Shown here: positions 33,877-41,380 of the stretch, in pieces | Layout of the letters: every line of letters starts with the position of its first letter | How positions within the stretch are numbered: the first letter of the stretch is position 1 | Origin: an uncultured Bacteroidales bacterium | GTDB taxonomy: Bacteria > Bacteroidota > Bacteroidia > Bacteroidales > UBA11471 | Direction of reading: 5' to 3' | DNA length: 57,030 bases | Assembly: GCA_944325415.1 (NCBI GenBank) | Contig: CALUZW010000015.1 | Coordinates: 1-57,030, forward strand | Made by a program: the position numbers and the translations under genes | The notes under the pieces: model-generated | Seen by the model: the letters and a program-made list of their open reading frames with translations, nothing else | Told to the model about the DNA's origin: nothing | Databases searched by the model: none

Positions 33877-33904
33877 GCCCGAGGGGGCTGGCACCCCCTC
33901 GGGC
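33877..33904 (-). other. strong hairpin between the SDR gene and uxuA
   Basis: A perfect, GC-rich 11-bp stem (33877-33887 with 33894-33904) with the loop CTGGCA. It fills the gap between the two genes of the operon. No T run follows on the minus strand, so it is probably an RNA processing or stability element, or a weak terminator that sets the ratio of the two mRNAs. Confidence 0.7.
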
Positions 33905-33911
33905 AATGGGG

Positions 33912-34724
33912 TTAGAGGCAGAAGCAGTCGAATGCACCGTCGACTACGGCTACGGTACCCGACACAAATTTCGATGCGTCGCTGATAAGGTAGTGTATCG
34001 TGCCGCACAACTCATCGGGGGTGCCGAACCGGCCGAAAGGCGTGTGTGCCACAATGGCGTTGCCGCGGGCGGTGAGGCTGCCGTCGGGGTTGGTGAGCAG
34101 CGTGCGGTTCTGCTCGGTGAGGAAGAAGCCGGGGGCGATGGCGTTCACGCGAATACCTTCGCCGAACTTCGTGGCCATCTCTACGGCCATGTACTTGGTA
34201 AATTGCTGTACGGCAGCCTTGGCCGAGGTGTAGCCCACAACGCGGGTGAGGGGGCGGAGGGCCGACTCGGAACTGAAATTGACGATGACGCCATTTCCTC
34301 TCTTGGCCATGTCTTCGGCAAATACCTGGGTGGGAACCACCGTGCCGTGCAGGTTGAGGTCGACTACCTTCTTGAAGTCGTCGGCCGACATGTCAAAGAA
34401 GGTCTTGTCGGTGGGAATCGTTGCTCCCGGCATGTTTCCGCCGGCAGCGTTGATGAGAACATCGATGCGGCCGTAGCGGTTCAGTATTTCGTCGCGGCAC
34501 TTTTCGAGCGAGGGGCGGTCGAGTACGTCGCAAGCCAGGAAGAGGGCCTGACCTCCCGCATCGGTAATTTCTTTGGCGAGAGCTTCGCCGTGTTCGCGGT
34601 TACGCCCCATGACAATCATGATGGCTCCTTCGCTGGCCAGATATTTGGAGATGCAACTGCCTAAAACGCCGGTGGCGCCGGTCATGACGACCGTGCGACC
34701 CGTAATGTCGAAAAGTTTGTTCAT
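33912..34724 (-). CDS. SDR oxidoreductase, probable D-mannonate (fructuronate) reductase
   Basis: A 270-residue classical short-chain dehydrogenase. It has the NAD(P)-binding [15 protein letters not shown] (about 15-29), NAAGGN, catalytic Ser in [10 protein letters not shown], and YTSAK with Tyr and Lys, plus a C-terminal [16 protein letters not shown] proteins next to uxuA in Bacteroidales take the place of UxuB, reducing fructuronate to mannonate. That role is inferred from the operon. The frame is open upstream to 35027, but the ATG at 34724 begins the fold and follows a -7 box. First gene of SDR-uxuA-acetyltransferase. Confidence 0.85.
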   Translation of the reverse strand: MNKLFDITGRTVVMTGATGVLGSCISKYLASEGAIMIVMGRNREHGEALAKEITDAGGQALFLACDVLDRPSLEKCRDEILNRYGRIDVLINAAGGNMPGATIPTDKTFFDMSADDFKKVVDLNLHGTVVPTQVFAEDMAKRGNGVIVNFSSESALRPLTRVVGYTSAKAAVQQFTKYMAVEMATKFGEGIRVNAIAPGFFLTEQNRTLLTNPDGSLTARGNAIVAHTPFGRFGTPDELCGTIHYLISDASKFVSGTVAVVDGAFDCFCL

Positions 34725-34753
34725 AGTCGTTTTTCTATAATTTGTTGAGCAAA

Positions 34754-34761
34754 CAAAGTTA
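34754..34761 (-). promoter_or_regulatory. -7 box of the SDR-uxuA operon
   Basis: TAACTTTG on the minus strand, a full TAnnTTTG match 29 bases before the ATG at 34724. Confidence 0.5.
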
Positions 34762-35075
34762 GTTACAAAAGTTGAGAATGTAAAATCGTTTCGCTCTATT
34801 CTTTTGCCGCTGTTTCCTTTTGGGTGAAGAAGAGAAACCGTTTTTTGCCTCATGGTTCCGAAAAAACGCAAAAAAACATTTACCGCTTGTCGTGCGGTGT
34901 TGCTTGTTGCGGCGATGGACATGGCCCTGCCGGCCGTTGGTGTCGCATCGGCTTGTGAGAAACCGGCGGTTACCGGCTTTGGCAACTCTTGTTTATGTTG
35001 CTGAAAAAAACTTTTGAAATACCACAAATCTTGAAATAGACATAAAGGCAGCCGGCGTTTACCGAAAATTATAGC
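34762..35075. other. divergent intergenic region, no supported gene
   Basis: About 310 bases between divergent promoters. Frames crossing it carry no domain, and one is merely an upstream extension of the SDR gene. Short palindromes such as ACCGGCGGTTACCGGC (near 34962-34977) may be regulatory sites, but nothing firm can be named. Confidence 0.35.
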
Positions 35076-35083
35076 TACTTTTG
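35076..35083 (+). promoter_or_regulatory. -7 box of the gph-like gene
   Basis: TACTTTTG, a full TAnnTTTG match, 27 bases before the ATG at 35111. The TTG at 35081, which could extend the frame, lies inside this box and is excluded as a start. Confidence 0.6.
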
Positions 35084-35110
35084 CCCTCCGGAAAACAAAA
35101 ACACGAAACG

Positions 35111-35767
35111 ATGAAACGACTGGTAATTTTCGATTTGGACGGTACGTTGCTCAATACCATCGGCGACCTGGCCGAAGCTACCAATTATGCTTTGATGCAG
35201 TGTGGCTACCCGCAGCATCCTGTCGCCGACTATAATATGTTTGTGGGAAACGGCATTGCCAAACTGTTTGAACGGGCCTTGCCCGAGGCCGCACGGTCGG
35301 ACGAAAACATTGCCCGTATGCGCTCTTTCTTCGTTCCCTATTACGACAGCCACAATATCTGCCGCACGAAACCTTACGACGGTATTACGGCCCTTATCAC
35401 AGCCTTGCAGCAGCGTGGTGTGGCGCTGGCCGTAGCCTCGAACAAGTATCAGCGGGCTACCGAGAAGCTGGTGGCACACTTTTTCCCCGAGATTCGTTTC
35501 ACGGCAGTTCTGGGACAGCGCGAGGGTATACCCGTGAAACCCGATCCCGCCATTGTGTACGACATTCTGTCGGCTGCCGCTCTCACGGCCGACGAGGCAT
35601 TGTATGTGGGCGATTCGGGTGTCGACATGATGACGGCCGGAGCCGCCGGAATATGTTCGGTGGGAGTTACCTGGGGATTCCGCTCGCGCGAAGAGCTTGA
35701 AAAGGCCGGCGCTTGTCATTTGGTCGACACTCCGTACGAAATACTTTCCATAGCCGAAAGTCTCTGA
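35111..35767 (+). CDS. HAD phosphatase, phosphoglycolate phosphatase-like
   Basis: A 218-residue HAD hydrolase with motif I FDLDGTLLNT (Asp8 nucleophile, Asp10 acid), motif II ASN, Lys in PVKPDP and motif IV GDSGVDMMTAGAAG. A helical cap (about 15-80) sits between motifs I and II, as in Gph. These remove phosphate from 2-phosphoglycolate or similar small phosphosugars. The closeness to the hexuronate operon is divergent and need not mean a shared pathway. No clear terminator with a T run follows. Confidence 0.85.
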   Translation: MKRLVIFDLDGTLLNTIGDLAEATNYALMQCGYPQHPVADYNMFVGNGIAKLFERALPEAARSDENIARMRSFFVPYYDSHNICRTKPYDGITALITALQQRGVALAVASNKYQRATEKLVAHFFPEIRFTAVLGQREGIPVKPDPAIVYDILSAAALTADEALYVGDSGVDMMTAGAAGICSVGVTWGFRSREELEKAGACHLVDTPYEILSIAESL

Positions 35768-36081
35768 TTCTTTTCTCGCTTCTCAATATTGCCGATAAAA
35801 AAGCGGCACCCGTTTCTCACGAAAAGAGTGCCACATAACCAAAATATATAGAATAGTTCGATGAAAAAGGTATATAAGTATTAACCGAAATCACGACACC
35901 TTTTTCCGACTGTGAAGATAGATAAATAGATTGGCCTCCCGGCATGAATTAGATAAACAGGCCTATTTTGCCGACAAACCGGCCATAGTTCTCCATTACG
36001 GTTTATGGAGAGACTGTTTCTTTTCTGACTTTTCTTGAACAAAAAACGGCCTATGTCGTTCTAAAATAAAAAGAAACGGAT
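35768..36081. other. AT-rich intergenic region with weak hairpins
   Basis: About 310 bases with no supported gene. A hairpin with GGCAC/GTGCC ends lies at 35805-35832 and is preceded by AAAAAAG. Read on the minus strand it would be a terminator, yet no minus-strand gene precedes it. It may still stop gph transcription. A smaller GGCCT/AGGCC pair lies near 35933-35965. No tRNA or known ncRNA pattern was recognised. Confidence 0.35.
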
Positions 36082-36312
36082 ATGGAAGAGTCAGAATTTG
36101 TGCGCATCCTTGCGCCCTTGTTTTACTGTACGTCGCCTCGGGAACTCTCGGCCGATACTCCCTATAAGCATCTTCGTGAGTGGAATATGATTTTGGCAGT
36201 AACGCTTACGTCGTTTATCGAAGAGCACTACCGGGTGCGTCTCGAAGCGGCAGACCTGGGCCGAACCGAAACCTTTGCCGACCTGTACCGTTGTGTCCTG
36301 TCAAAAAAGTAA
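36082..36312 (+). CDS. acyl-carrier-protein-like protein without the phosphopantetheine serine
   Basis: A 76-residue, four-helix ACP-like protein. Its helix-2 region YKHLREWNMILAVTLTSFIEEHY lines up with the LxEWSSLTALSVIAMVDEEY pattern of small Bacteroidales ACPs. The attachment Ser is replaced by Met36 (WNM instead of WSS). It therefore cannot carry a 4'-phosphopantetheine arm at the normal place. The C-terminal TFADLYRCVLSKK matches the usual ending. It is followed 54 bases later by a GT2-like gene that also lacks a key motif. Decayed, or repurposed as a binding module. Confidence 0.65.
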   Translation: MEESEFVRILAPLFYCTSPRELSADTPYKHLREWNMILAVTLTSFIEEHYRVRLEAADLGRTETFADLYRCVLSKK

Positions 36313-36366
36313 CCGGCGTTACCTTGCCACCTTTCGTCTTTCGGATGCATTTAAACGTTTTCTTGT

Positions 36367-37026
36367 ATGAAAAAGTCAATCTCTTCTCCCGATTATTCTC
36401 CGGCCTGTCTTTCGCCGCTTGTGTCGGTGGTGTTGCTGGCCCGTACGGCTGCCGACTGCAAGGCCTGTCTCGACATGTTGAGCCGGCAGGAGACAACCTT
36501 CGCTACCGAGGTGGTTGTTGTAGACCGTACCCCTGCGGGTGAACTCGGGTCGCTGTGCCGGCGTTATGCTTTGGCATATCCACACACGCTTCGATACTTT
36601 CGTAATCCGTGGCGCTACCTTGCTTTCGGACGATTCGGTGCCGGGATACGCGGCCGTTATGCGATTGTGTGCCGCGACAGTGAACGCTGGACCGATGCGC
36701 ACAAATTGCAGCGTCAGGGTACATTCCTTCGGGAACATCCTTCCTGCACGCTCTGTTTCCACAATGTATATGGCGATATGGCACTGCCCCGCTACGACGA
36801 GCGTCTTTACGACGAAGGCGATGTCGACTTTTTGTATCTGTTACGACACTATTCGCCGCTTTTCCGTCTCGAAGGCACACCGGGTGAATATGCGTTTCTC
36901 CTGTATGAACGTCATGGCGATCAGCTCTTTGCCCATCATCCGATAAAGGGGAAGATGCAATGTCTTGGCGGTATCTCTTCGCGAGTATTTCCCCGTCGGG
37001 CTGTGGCCTCGATGGAGAAACCGTAA
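36367..37026 (+). CDS. GT2-like glycosyltransferase without an intact DxD motif
   Basis: A 219-residue protein resembling family-2 glycosyltransferases. It opens with LVSVVLLARTAADCKACLDML, the nucleotide-sugar-binding strand and helix. The centre RDSERWTDAHKLQRQGTFL (103-121), then HPSCTLCFHNV, is close to the family pattern EGDDYWTDPYKLQKQ...HP.CSLCFHN. The metal-binding DD has become DSER, and the C-terminal half is short. It is probably inactive or decaying, or a binding protein. Paired with the odd ACP-like gene just upstream. Terminator 77 bases downstream. Confidence 0.65.
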   Translation: MKKSISSPDYSPACLSPLVSVVLLARTAADCKACLDMLSRQETTFATEVVVVDRTPAGELGSLCRRYALAYPHTLRYFRNPWRYLAFGRFGAGIRGRYAIVCRDSERWTDAHKLQRQGTFLREHPSCTLCFHNVYGDMALPRYDERLYDEGDVDFLYLLRHYSPLFRLEGTPGEYAFLLYERHGDQLFAHHPIKGKMQCLGGISSRVFPRRAVASMEKP

Positions 37027-37102
37027 CGGTGGGTGTGGTGCTGTTCGGCCTTATTATTTGTTACCAGTCGGTTTTAAAGTTGTTTTGGATATATGTTGGA
37101 TT

Positions 37103-37137
37103 GGGGGCGTACCGTTGAGGTACGTCCCCCTCTTTTT
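37103..37137 (+). terminator. terminator after the GT2-like gene
   Basis: An 11-bp GC-rich stem with one bulge (37103-37113 with 37119-37130), loop GTTGA, then TCTTTTTG. Confidence 0.75.
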
Positions 37138-37261
37138 GTCGACCTCTCTCGACCGTGAACATTCGGGGCGTCTATTTCATTTCACGGGTTTCTCCGTTGG
37201 TCGTGAAAAGGCCCATCTGCTTTTTTTGAGAGAGAAATGTGGGTCGCTCATACTCTTTTCT

Positions 37262-37269
37262 TATCTTTG
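37262..37269 (+). promoter_or_regulatory. -7 box of the aminopeptidase gene
   Basis: TATCTTTG, a full TAnnTTTG match, 42 bases before the ATG at 37312. Confidence 0.55.
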
Positions 37270-37311
37270 TTGGCAGAAAGAAGATTATACAACCTAAACA
37301 CACATACCGAT

Positions 37312-38709
37312 ATGAGAATACCGAAAATCATGCTTTTGGCCCTTCTTGCCTTTACGGCAGCGGCCGGTGAAGCCCAGAACACAGGCGGTATCGATGCCGA
37401 AATGCTCGGCCGCTTGCGCGACAGTTACAAATACACGGCTCAGGATAAGGCCTTGCGCAATGCTCTGGCCGGCACCGATATTCAGAAGCTGGCTGCCAAT
37501 GCCGATGTGAGTGCCGAGGTCGACGGCTATTTTTCCCACCGGGTACCTACCAAGGGTATTACCGACCAGCAGTCGTCGGGCCGTTGCTGGCTCTTCTCGG
37601 GAATGAATGTGCTGCGGGCCAAGATGATGGCCGAACACGACCTGCCCGAGTGCGAGTTTTCGCAAGTCTACTGTTTCTTTTACGACCAGCTCGAAAAAGC
37701 CAACCTCTTCTTGCAGGGGGTTATCGATACCCGCAACCGTCCTATGGACGACAAGATGGTGGAGTGGCTCTTCAAGAATCCGCTGAGTGACGGCGGCCAG
37801 TTTACCGGTGTTTCCGACATCATCGGCAAGTATGGCCTTGTGCCCCGCGAGGTGATGAACGAGACATACAGTGCCAACAACACGGCCTGCATCGCCTTCC
37901 TGATAAAACTCAAATTGCGGGAGTACGGTTTGCAGTTGCGGAAGTTGCCGGCCAAGACCAAGGCCTCGGTTATCGAGGCGAAGAAGGCCGAGATGCTCAC
38001 GACCGTCTACCGTATGCTGGCACTGGCTTTCGGCGAGCCTCCTACGGAGTTTACATGGACCCGTAAAGATGCCAAGGGCAATCCCGTGGAGACAAAGACT
38101 TATACCCCCAAGTCGTTTTACGACGAATACATAGGCGACGACCTCACCGGCGACTATGTCATGCTCATGAACGACCCGTCGCGTCCCTATTACAAACTGT
38201 ATGAGATAGATTATGACCGGCACATGTACGACGGCTATAACTGGACCTACATCAATCTCCCCGTAGAGGATATCAAGGCCATGGCCATCGCCTCCATCAA
38301 GGACAGCACCGCCATGTACTTCTCGTGCGACGTTGCCAAGTGTCTCGACTCCAAGAAGGGTACCCTCGACCTGCGGAACTACGACTACGAGTCGCTCATG
38401 GGTACCACCTTCGGCATGGACAAGAAGCAGCGTATTCAGACCTTTGCCAGCGGTTCTTCTCACGCCATGACTCTTGTGGCCGTGAATCTCGACGCCGAAG
38501 GTAAGCCCGACAAGTGGCTCCTCGAAAACAGCTGGGGGGCAGCGTCGGGTTACAAGGGTCATCTGGTGATGACCGACGAGTGGTTCGACGAGTACATGTT
38601 CCGTCTTGTGGTGGAGAAAAAATATGTGCCTCAGAACATTCTGGACATTCTCTCGCAGAAGCCTACACTGCTTCCTGCCTGGGACCCCATGTTTGCCGAG
38701 GACGAATAA
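37312..38709 (+). CDS. C1-family aminopeptidase (PepC/bleomycin hydrolase type), exported
   Basis: A 465-residue papain-fold peptidase. Catalytic Cys92 lies in SSGRCWLFSGMNVLRAK, His in SSHAMTLVAVN and Asn in LENSWG, in the bleomycin-hydrolase order. A signal peptide (MRIPKIMLLALLAFTAAAGEAQ) points to export to the periplasm, unlike cytoplasmic PepC of other bacteria. The frame is open to 37237, but that part precedes or overlaps the -7 box. It trims peptides from their N-terminus. rfbC follows after 21 bases and probably shares the mRNA. Confidence 0.92.
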   Translation: MRIPKIMLLALLAFTAAAGEAQNTGGIDAEMLGRLRDSYKYTAQDKALRNALAGTDIQKLAANADVSAEVDGYFSHRVPTKGITDQQSSGRCWLFSGMNVLRAKMMAEHDLPECEFSQVYCFFYDQLEKANLFLQGVIDTRNRPMDDKMVEWLFKNPLSDGGQFTGVSDIIGKYGLVPREVMNETYSANNTACIAFLIKLKLREYGLQLRKLPAKTKASVIEAKKAEMLTTVYRMLALAFGEPPTEFTWTRKDAKGNPVETKTYTPKSFYDEYIGDDLTGDYVMLMNDPSRPYYKLYEIDYDRHMYDGYNWTYINLPVEDIKAMAIASIKDSTAMYFSCDVAKCLDSKKGTLDLRNYDYESLMGTTFGMDKKQRIQTFASGSSHAMTLVAVNLDAEGKPDKWLLENSWGAASGYKGHLVMTDEWFDEYMFRLVVEKKYVPQNILDILSQKPTLLPAWDPMFAEDE

Positions 38710-38730
38710 TCATAAAAACAGATAAGCATT

Positions 38731-39279
38731 ATGGAATTTATAGAACAATCGATTCCCGGAGTCTATGTCATCGAGCCGAAAAAGTTCGGCGATGCCCGGG
38801 GCTATTTCATGGAGACTTTTCGTCAGGACCTCTTTGAACAGCATGTGGGAAAAGTCGATTTCGTGCAGGACAATGAGTCTCGCTCCACCTACGGCGTGTT
38901 GCGCGGCCTTCACTTCCAGAAGGGCGAGTTCTCGCAGGCCAAGCTGGTGCGTGTCATCGAAGGGTGTGTACTCGACGTGGCAGTCGACCTGCGCAAGTCG
39001 TCGCCTACTTTTGGTAAATATGTGGCGGTAGAACTCTCGTCGGAGAATGCCCGCCAGCTCTTTATCCCCCGCGGATTTGCCCACGGCTTCCTGGTGCTGA
39101 GCCCCACGGCCACCTTTGTCTACAAGGTCGACAATGTCTATGCCCCCCAATCCGAGGCGTCGCTCATCTTCAATGACCCGCAGGTGGGTATCCAGTGGCC
39201 CATTGCCGAGGAGCAGATGCTGCTTTCGCCCAAAGACCGGGCCGGTAAGCCGCTCTCCGAGGTTTACTGTTTCGATTGA
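38731..39279 (+). CDS. rfbC: dTDP-4-dehydrorhamnose 3,5-epimerase
   Basis: A 182-residue cupin-fold epimerase of the usual length. Motifs: DARGYFMETFRQDLF, QDNESRSTYGVLRGLHFQ (with catalytic His), VIEGCVLDVAVDLRKSSPTFGKY, FIPRGFAHGFLVLS and YAPQSEASLIFNDP. It epimerises C3 and C5 of dTDP-4-keto-6-deoxyglucose in dTDP-L-rhamnose synthesis. The other rml genes are not in the window. Together with the aminopeptidase it forms an odd two-gene operon, ended by a strong terminator. Confidence 0.95.
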   Translation: MEFIEQSIPGVYVIEPKKFGDARGYFMETFRQDLFEQHVGKVDFVQDNESRSTYGVLRGLHFQKGEFSQAKLVRVIEGCVLDVAVDLRKSSPTFGKYVAVELSSENARQLFIPRGFAHGFLVLSPTATFVYKVDNVYAPQSEASLIFNDPQVGIQWPIAEEQMLLSPKDRAGKPLSEVYCFD

Positions 39280-39301
39280 TACACCTCCTTTCAGAGATAG
39301 C

Positions 39302-39336
39302 AAGAGGGGGCAACCAGCGACTGGTTGCCCCCTCTT
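39302..39336. terminator. bidirectional terminator between rfbC and dxs
   Basis: A perfect 16-bp stem (39302-39317 with 39321-39336) with a CGA loop and a T run on the plus strand. Confidence 0.85.
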
Positions 39337-39355
39337 TTGGGTTAAGAAAAGCGGT

Positions 39356-41119
39356 TTACGCCTGATGCAGCAGCGACGCAATGTCTTCGACGATTTGAGG
39401 AGCGGTGAGGCGGTTGGCGGCCAGCAGCTCCGATACGTCGTAGCGGTCGACAAACTCTTTGCGCACGCCGTAGTTGCTCACCTTCATGTTGCAAGGGCCG
39501 TAGTAGCGGGCAATCTTCTCGCCGAAACCACCGTCGAGTACGCCGTCTTCGAGCGTAACGACCAGCCGGTGGTTCTTTTTCAGGCCGTCGAGCATTGCCT
39601 CGTCGATACCGGTGAGGTAGCGCGGGTTGATGAGAGTGGGGGTGATGCCCTCTTGCTTGTGCAGCAGGTCGGCGACCGACTCGCCCAAGGCGTAGAACGA
39701 GCCTGCGGCAATGATGGCCACCGTGTCGCCCTGCTGTGTTGTTTTGTAGCGGTTGAGGTCGCTGTAATCGGTGTCGACGGGTACGTTGCTGCTTATCACG
39801 CCATTGCCCGGCACGCGTATGGCTACGGGGTGGTCTGTTTGCTGCATTCCCCAGCGGAGCATGGCAAAATATTCTTCTTTGCTGGTGGGAGCCAGGTAGA
39901 CCATGTTGGGAATGTTGGAGAGCAGAGGTATGTCAAACAGCCCGAGGTGGGTAACATCGTTCATGCCCCATACCGATGCGGCGAATACGCAGATGACGGC
40001 CGGGTTGTTGTTGATGCAGAGGTCTTGCGAGAGCTGGTCGTAGGTGCGTTGCAGGAAAGTGCTGTACACCCCGTACACGGGACAGCCTCCGCCGGCAGCG
40101 ATGCCCGAAGCCAGTGCCACGGCGTGTTCTTCGGCAATACCCACGTCAACAAATTGGCGGCCGGCCTTCTGACGGCGTTCGGGAGAGAAGCCGAATACGG
40201 TCGGTGTTCCCGAGGTGATGGCCACAACTTGCCGGTTTCTCTGCATCTCGTCGAGCAGGAAAGCCCCGGTGAGTTCGCCGTAGTCTTCGCCCTCTTCGGA
40301 AACTTTTACCTTGCCCGTCGTGAGGTCGAACGGCATGCTCCAATGGAAACGCTCCTTCTCTTTCTCGGCCGGGGCATAGCCCTTGCCTTTGAGGGTGTGT
40401 ATGTGTACGACGACCGGGTGTGGGCAGTCTTTTACCCGACGGAATGTCTCGATGAGGGTGGCGATGTCGTTGCCCTCATCTACATAGACGTAGTCGAGAC
40501 CCAGCGAACGGAAATAGTTGCAGGGGGCCTCTCCGCCGCTTTCGCGCAGCAGTTGCAGGTTGCGGTAGAGACCGCCGTGGTTTTCGGCAATCGACATTTC
40601 GTTGTCGTTCACTACGATTATCATGTTGGTGCCGGCCTCGGCTGCATTGCTCAGTCCCTCGAAAGCCTCACCTCCGCTGAGCGAGCCGTCGCCTATCACG
40701 GCGATGATGTTTTCCCGTCTCCCTTTCAGGTCGCGGGCTTTGGCCAGTCCGCAGGCCAGGCTCACCGACGTGGAGGTGTGCCCTACGGTGAAGAAGTCGT
40801 GCTCGCTCTCCTGTCGGTTGGTATATCCCGTTACCGAGTCGTACTCGGCCGGGTCGAGAAATGCCTCGGCACGGCCGGTGAGCATTTTATGGGAGTAGCT
40901 CTGGTGCGAAACATCATAGACGATTTTGTCGTTGGGTGAGTCGAACACAACGTGCATGGCTATCGTTGCCTCTACCATGCCGAGGTTGGGCCCGACGTGC
41001 CCGCCGTGAGCGCTGAGCTTTGCCAGCAGGGCCTGGCGCATTTCTTCGGCAAGTTCGTTTAGCTTTTCGGTGCTGAGTCCCTTGATGTCGTGGGGCGACT
41101 TGATATTACTTAGATACAT
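39356..41119 (-). CDS. 1-deoxy-D-xylulose-5-phosphate synthase, short divergent form
   Basis: A 587-residue thiamine-diphosphate enzyme from ATG 41119 (MYLSNIKSP); an ATG at 41140 is also possible. It has GGHVGPNLGMVEAT, VGHTSTSVSLA, GDGSLSGGEAFEGLSNA (ThDP/Mg site), VNDNEMSIAENHGG and, in the second half, VDVGIAEEHAVALASG. DXS joins pyruvate and glyceraldehyde-3-phosphate, opening the MEP isoprenoid route. It is 30-60 residues shorter than E. coli-type DXS and differs at conserved spots (DVSHQSY for DVGHQAY; TGYTNRQESEHD for the HPFPWRGESEYD loop). It may be a second, specialised copy; symbol withheld. Confidence 0.8.
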   Translation of the reverse strand: MYLSNIKSPHDIKGLSTEKLNELAEEMRQALLAKLSAHGGHVGPNLGMVEATIAMHVVFDSPNDKIVYDVSHQSYSHKMLTGRAEAFLDPAEYDSVTGYTNRQESEHDFFTVGHTSTSVSLACGLAKARDLKGRRENIIAVIGDGSLSGGEAFEGLSNAAEAGTNMIIVVNDNEMSIAENHGGLYRNLQLLRESGGEAPCNYFRSLGLDYVYVDEGNDIATLIETFRRVKDCPHPVVVHIHTLKGKGYAPAEKEKERFHWSMPFDLTTGKVKVSEEGEDYGELTGAFLLDEMQRNRQVVAITSGTPTVFGFSPERRQKAGRQFVDVGIAEEHAVALASGIAAGGGCPVYGVYSTFLQRTYDQLSQDLCINNNPAVICVFAASVWGMNDVTHLGLFDIPLLSNIPNMVYLAPTSKEEYFAMLRWGMQQTDHPVAIRVPGNGVISSNVPVDTDYSDLNRYKTTQQGDTVAIIAAGSFYALGESVADLLHKQEGITPTLINPRYLTGIDEAMLDGLKKNHRLVVTLEDGVLDGGFGEKIARYYGPCNMKVSNYGVRKEFVDRYDVSELLAANRLTAPQIVEDIASLLHQA

Positions 41120-41154
41120 AGCAGGAATAGATTTTAACATGGATTTTCACGAGA

Positions 41155-41162
41155 CAAAGGTA
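41155..41162 (-). promoter_or_regulatory. -7 box of the dxs-like gene
   Basis: TACCTTTG on the minus strand, a full match 15 bases before the ATG at 41140 and 36 before 41119. Confidence 0.55.
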
Positions 41163-41342
41163 GCGTTTAAATCGTCAGGTCATGTTATATTTTTTACGGA
41201 TTGTATGCCCCCGATTACCGACAGGCCGATTGTAAATGTTTTACTGAGAGTTTTGTTTATTCGGTTAAGTTTGGAGTCTATAAGAAATGTTTGTTCCAGA
41301 AAAATAAATAATGAAAAAATTTAATCGTGTAGTTATTTCTAG

Positions 41343-41350
41343 TAACTTCG
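41343..41350 (+). promoter_or_regulatory. possible -7 box of the PL11 gene
   Basis: TAACTTCG, 7 of 8 positions of TAnnTTTG, 30 bases before the ATG at 41381. Weak evidence. Confidence 0.3.
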
Positions 41351-41380
41351 TAGAGCATATCCAAATACCCTTTATTTACC

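Noticed and set aside
33912..35027. N-terminal extension of the SDR protein to 35027
   Set aside because: The extra 101 residues lie upstream of the -7 box at 34754-34761 and are not part of the SDR family.
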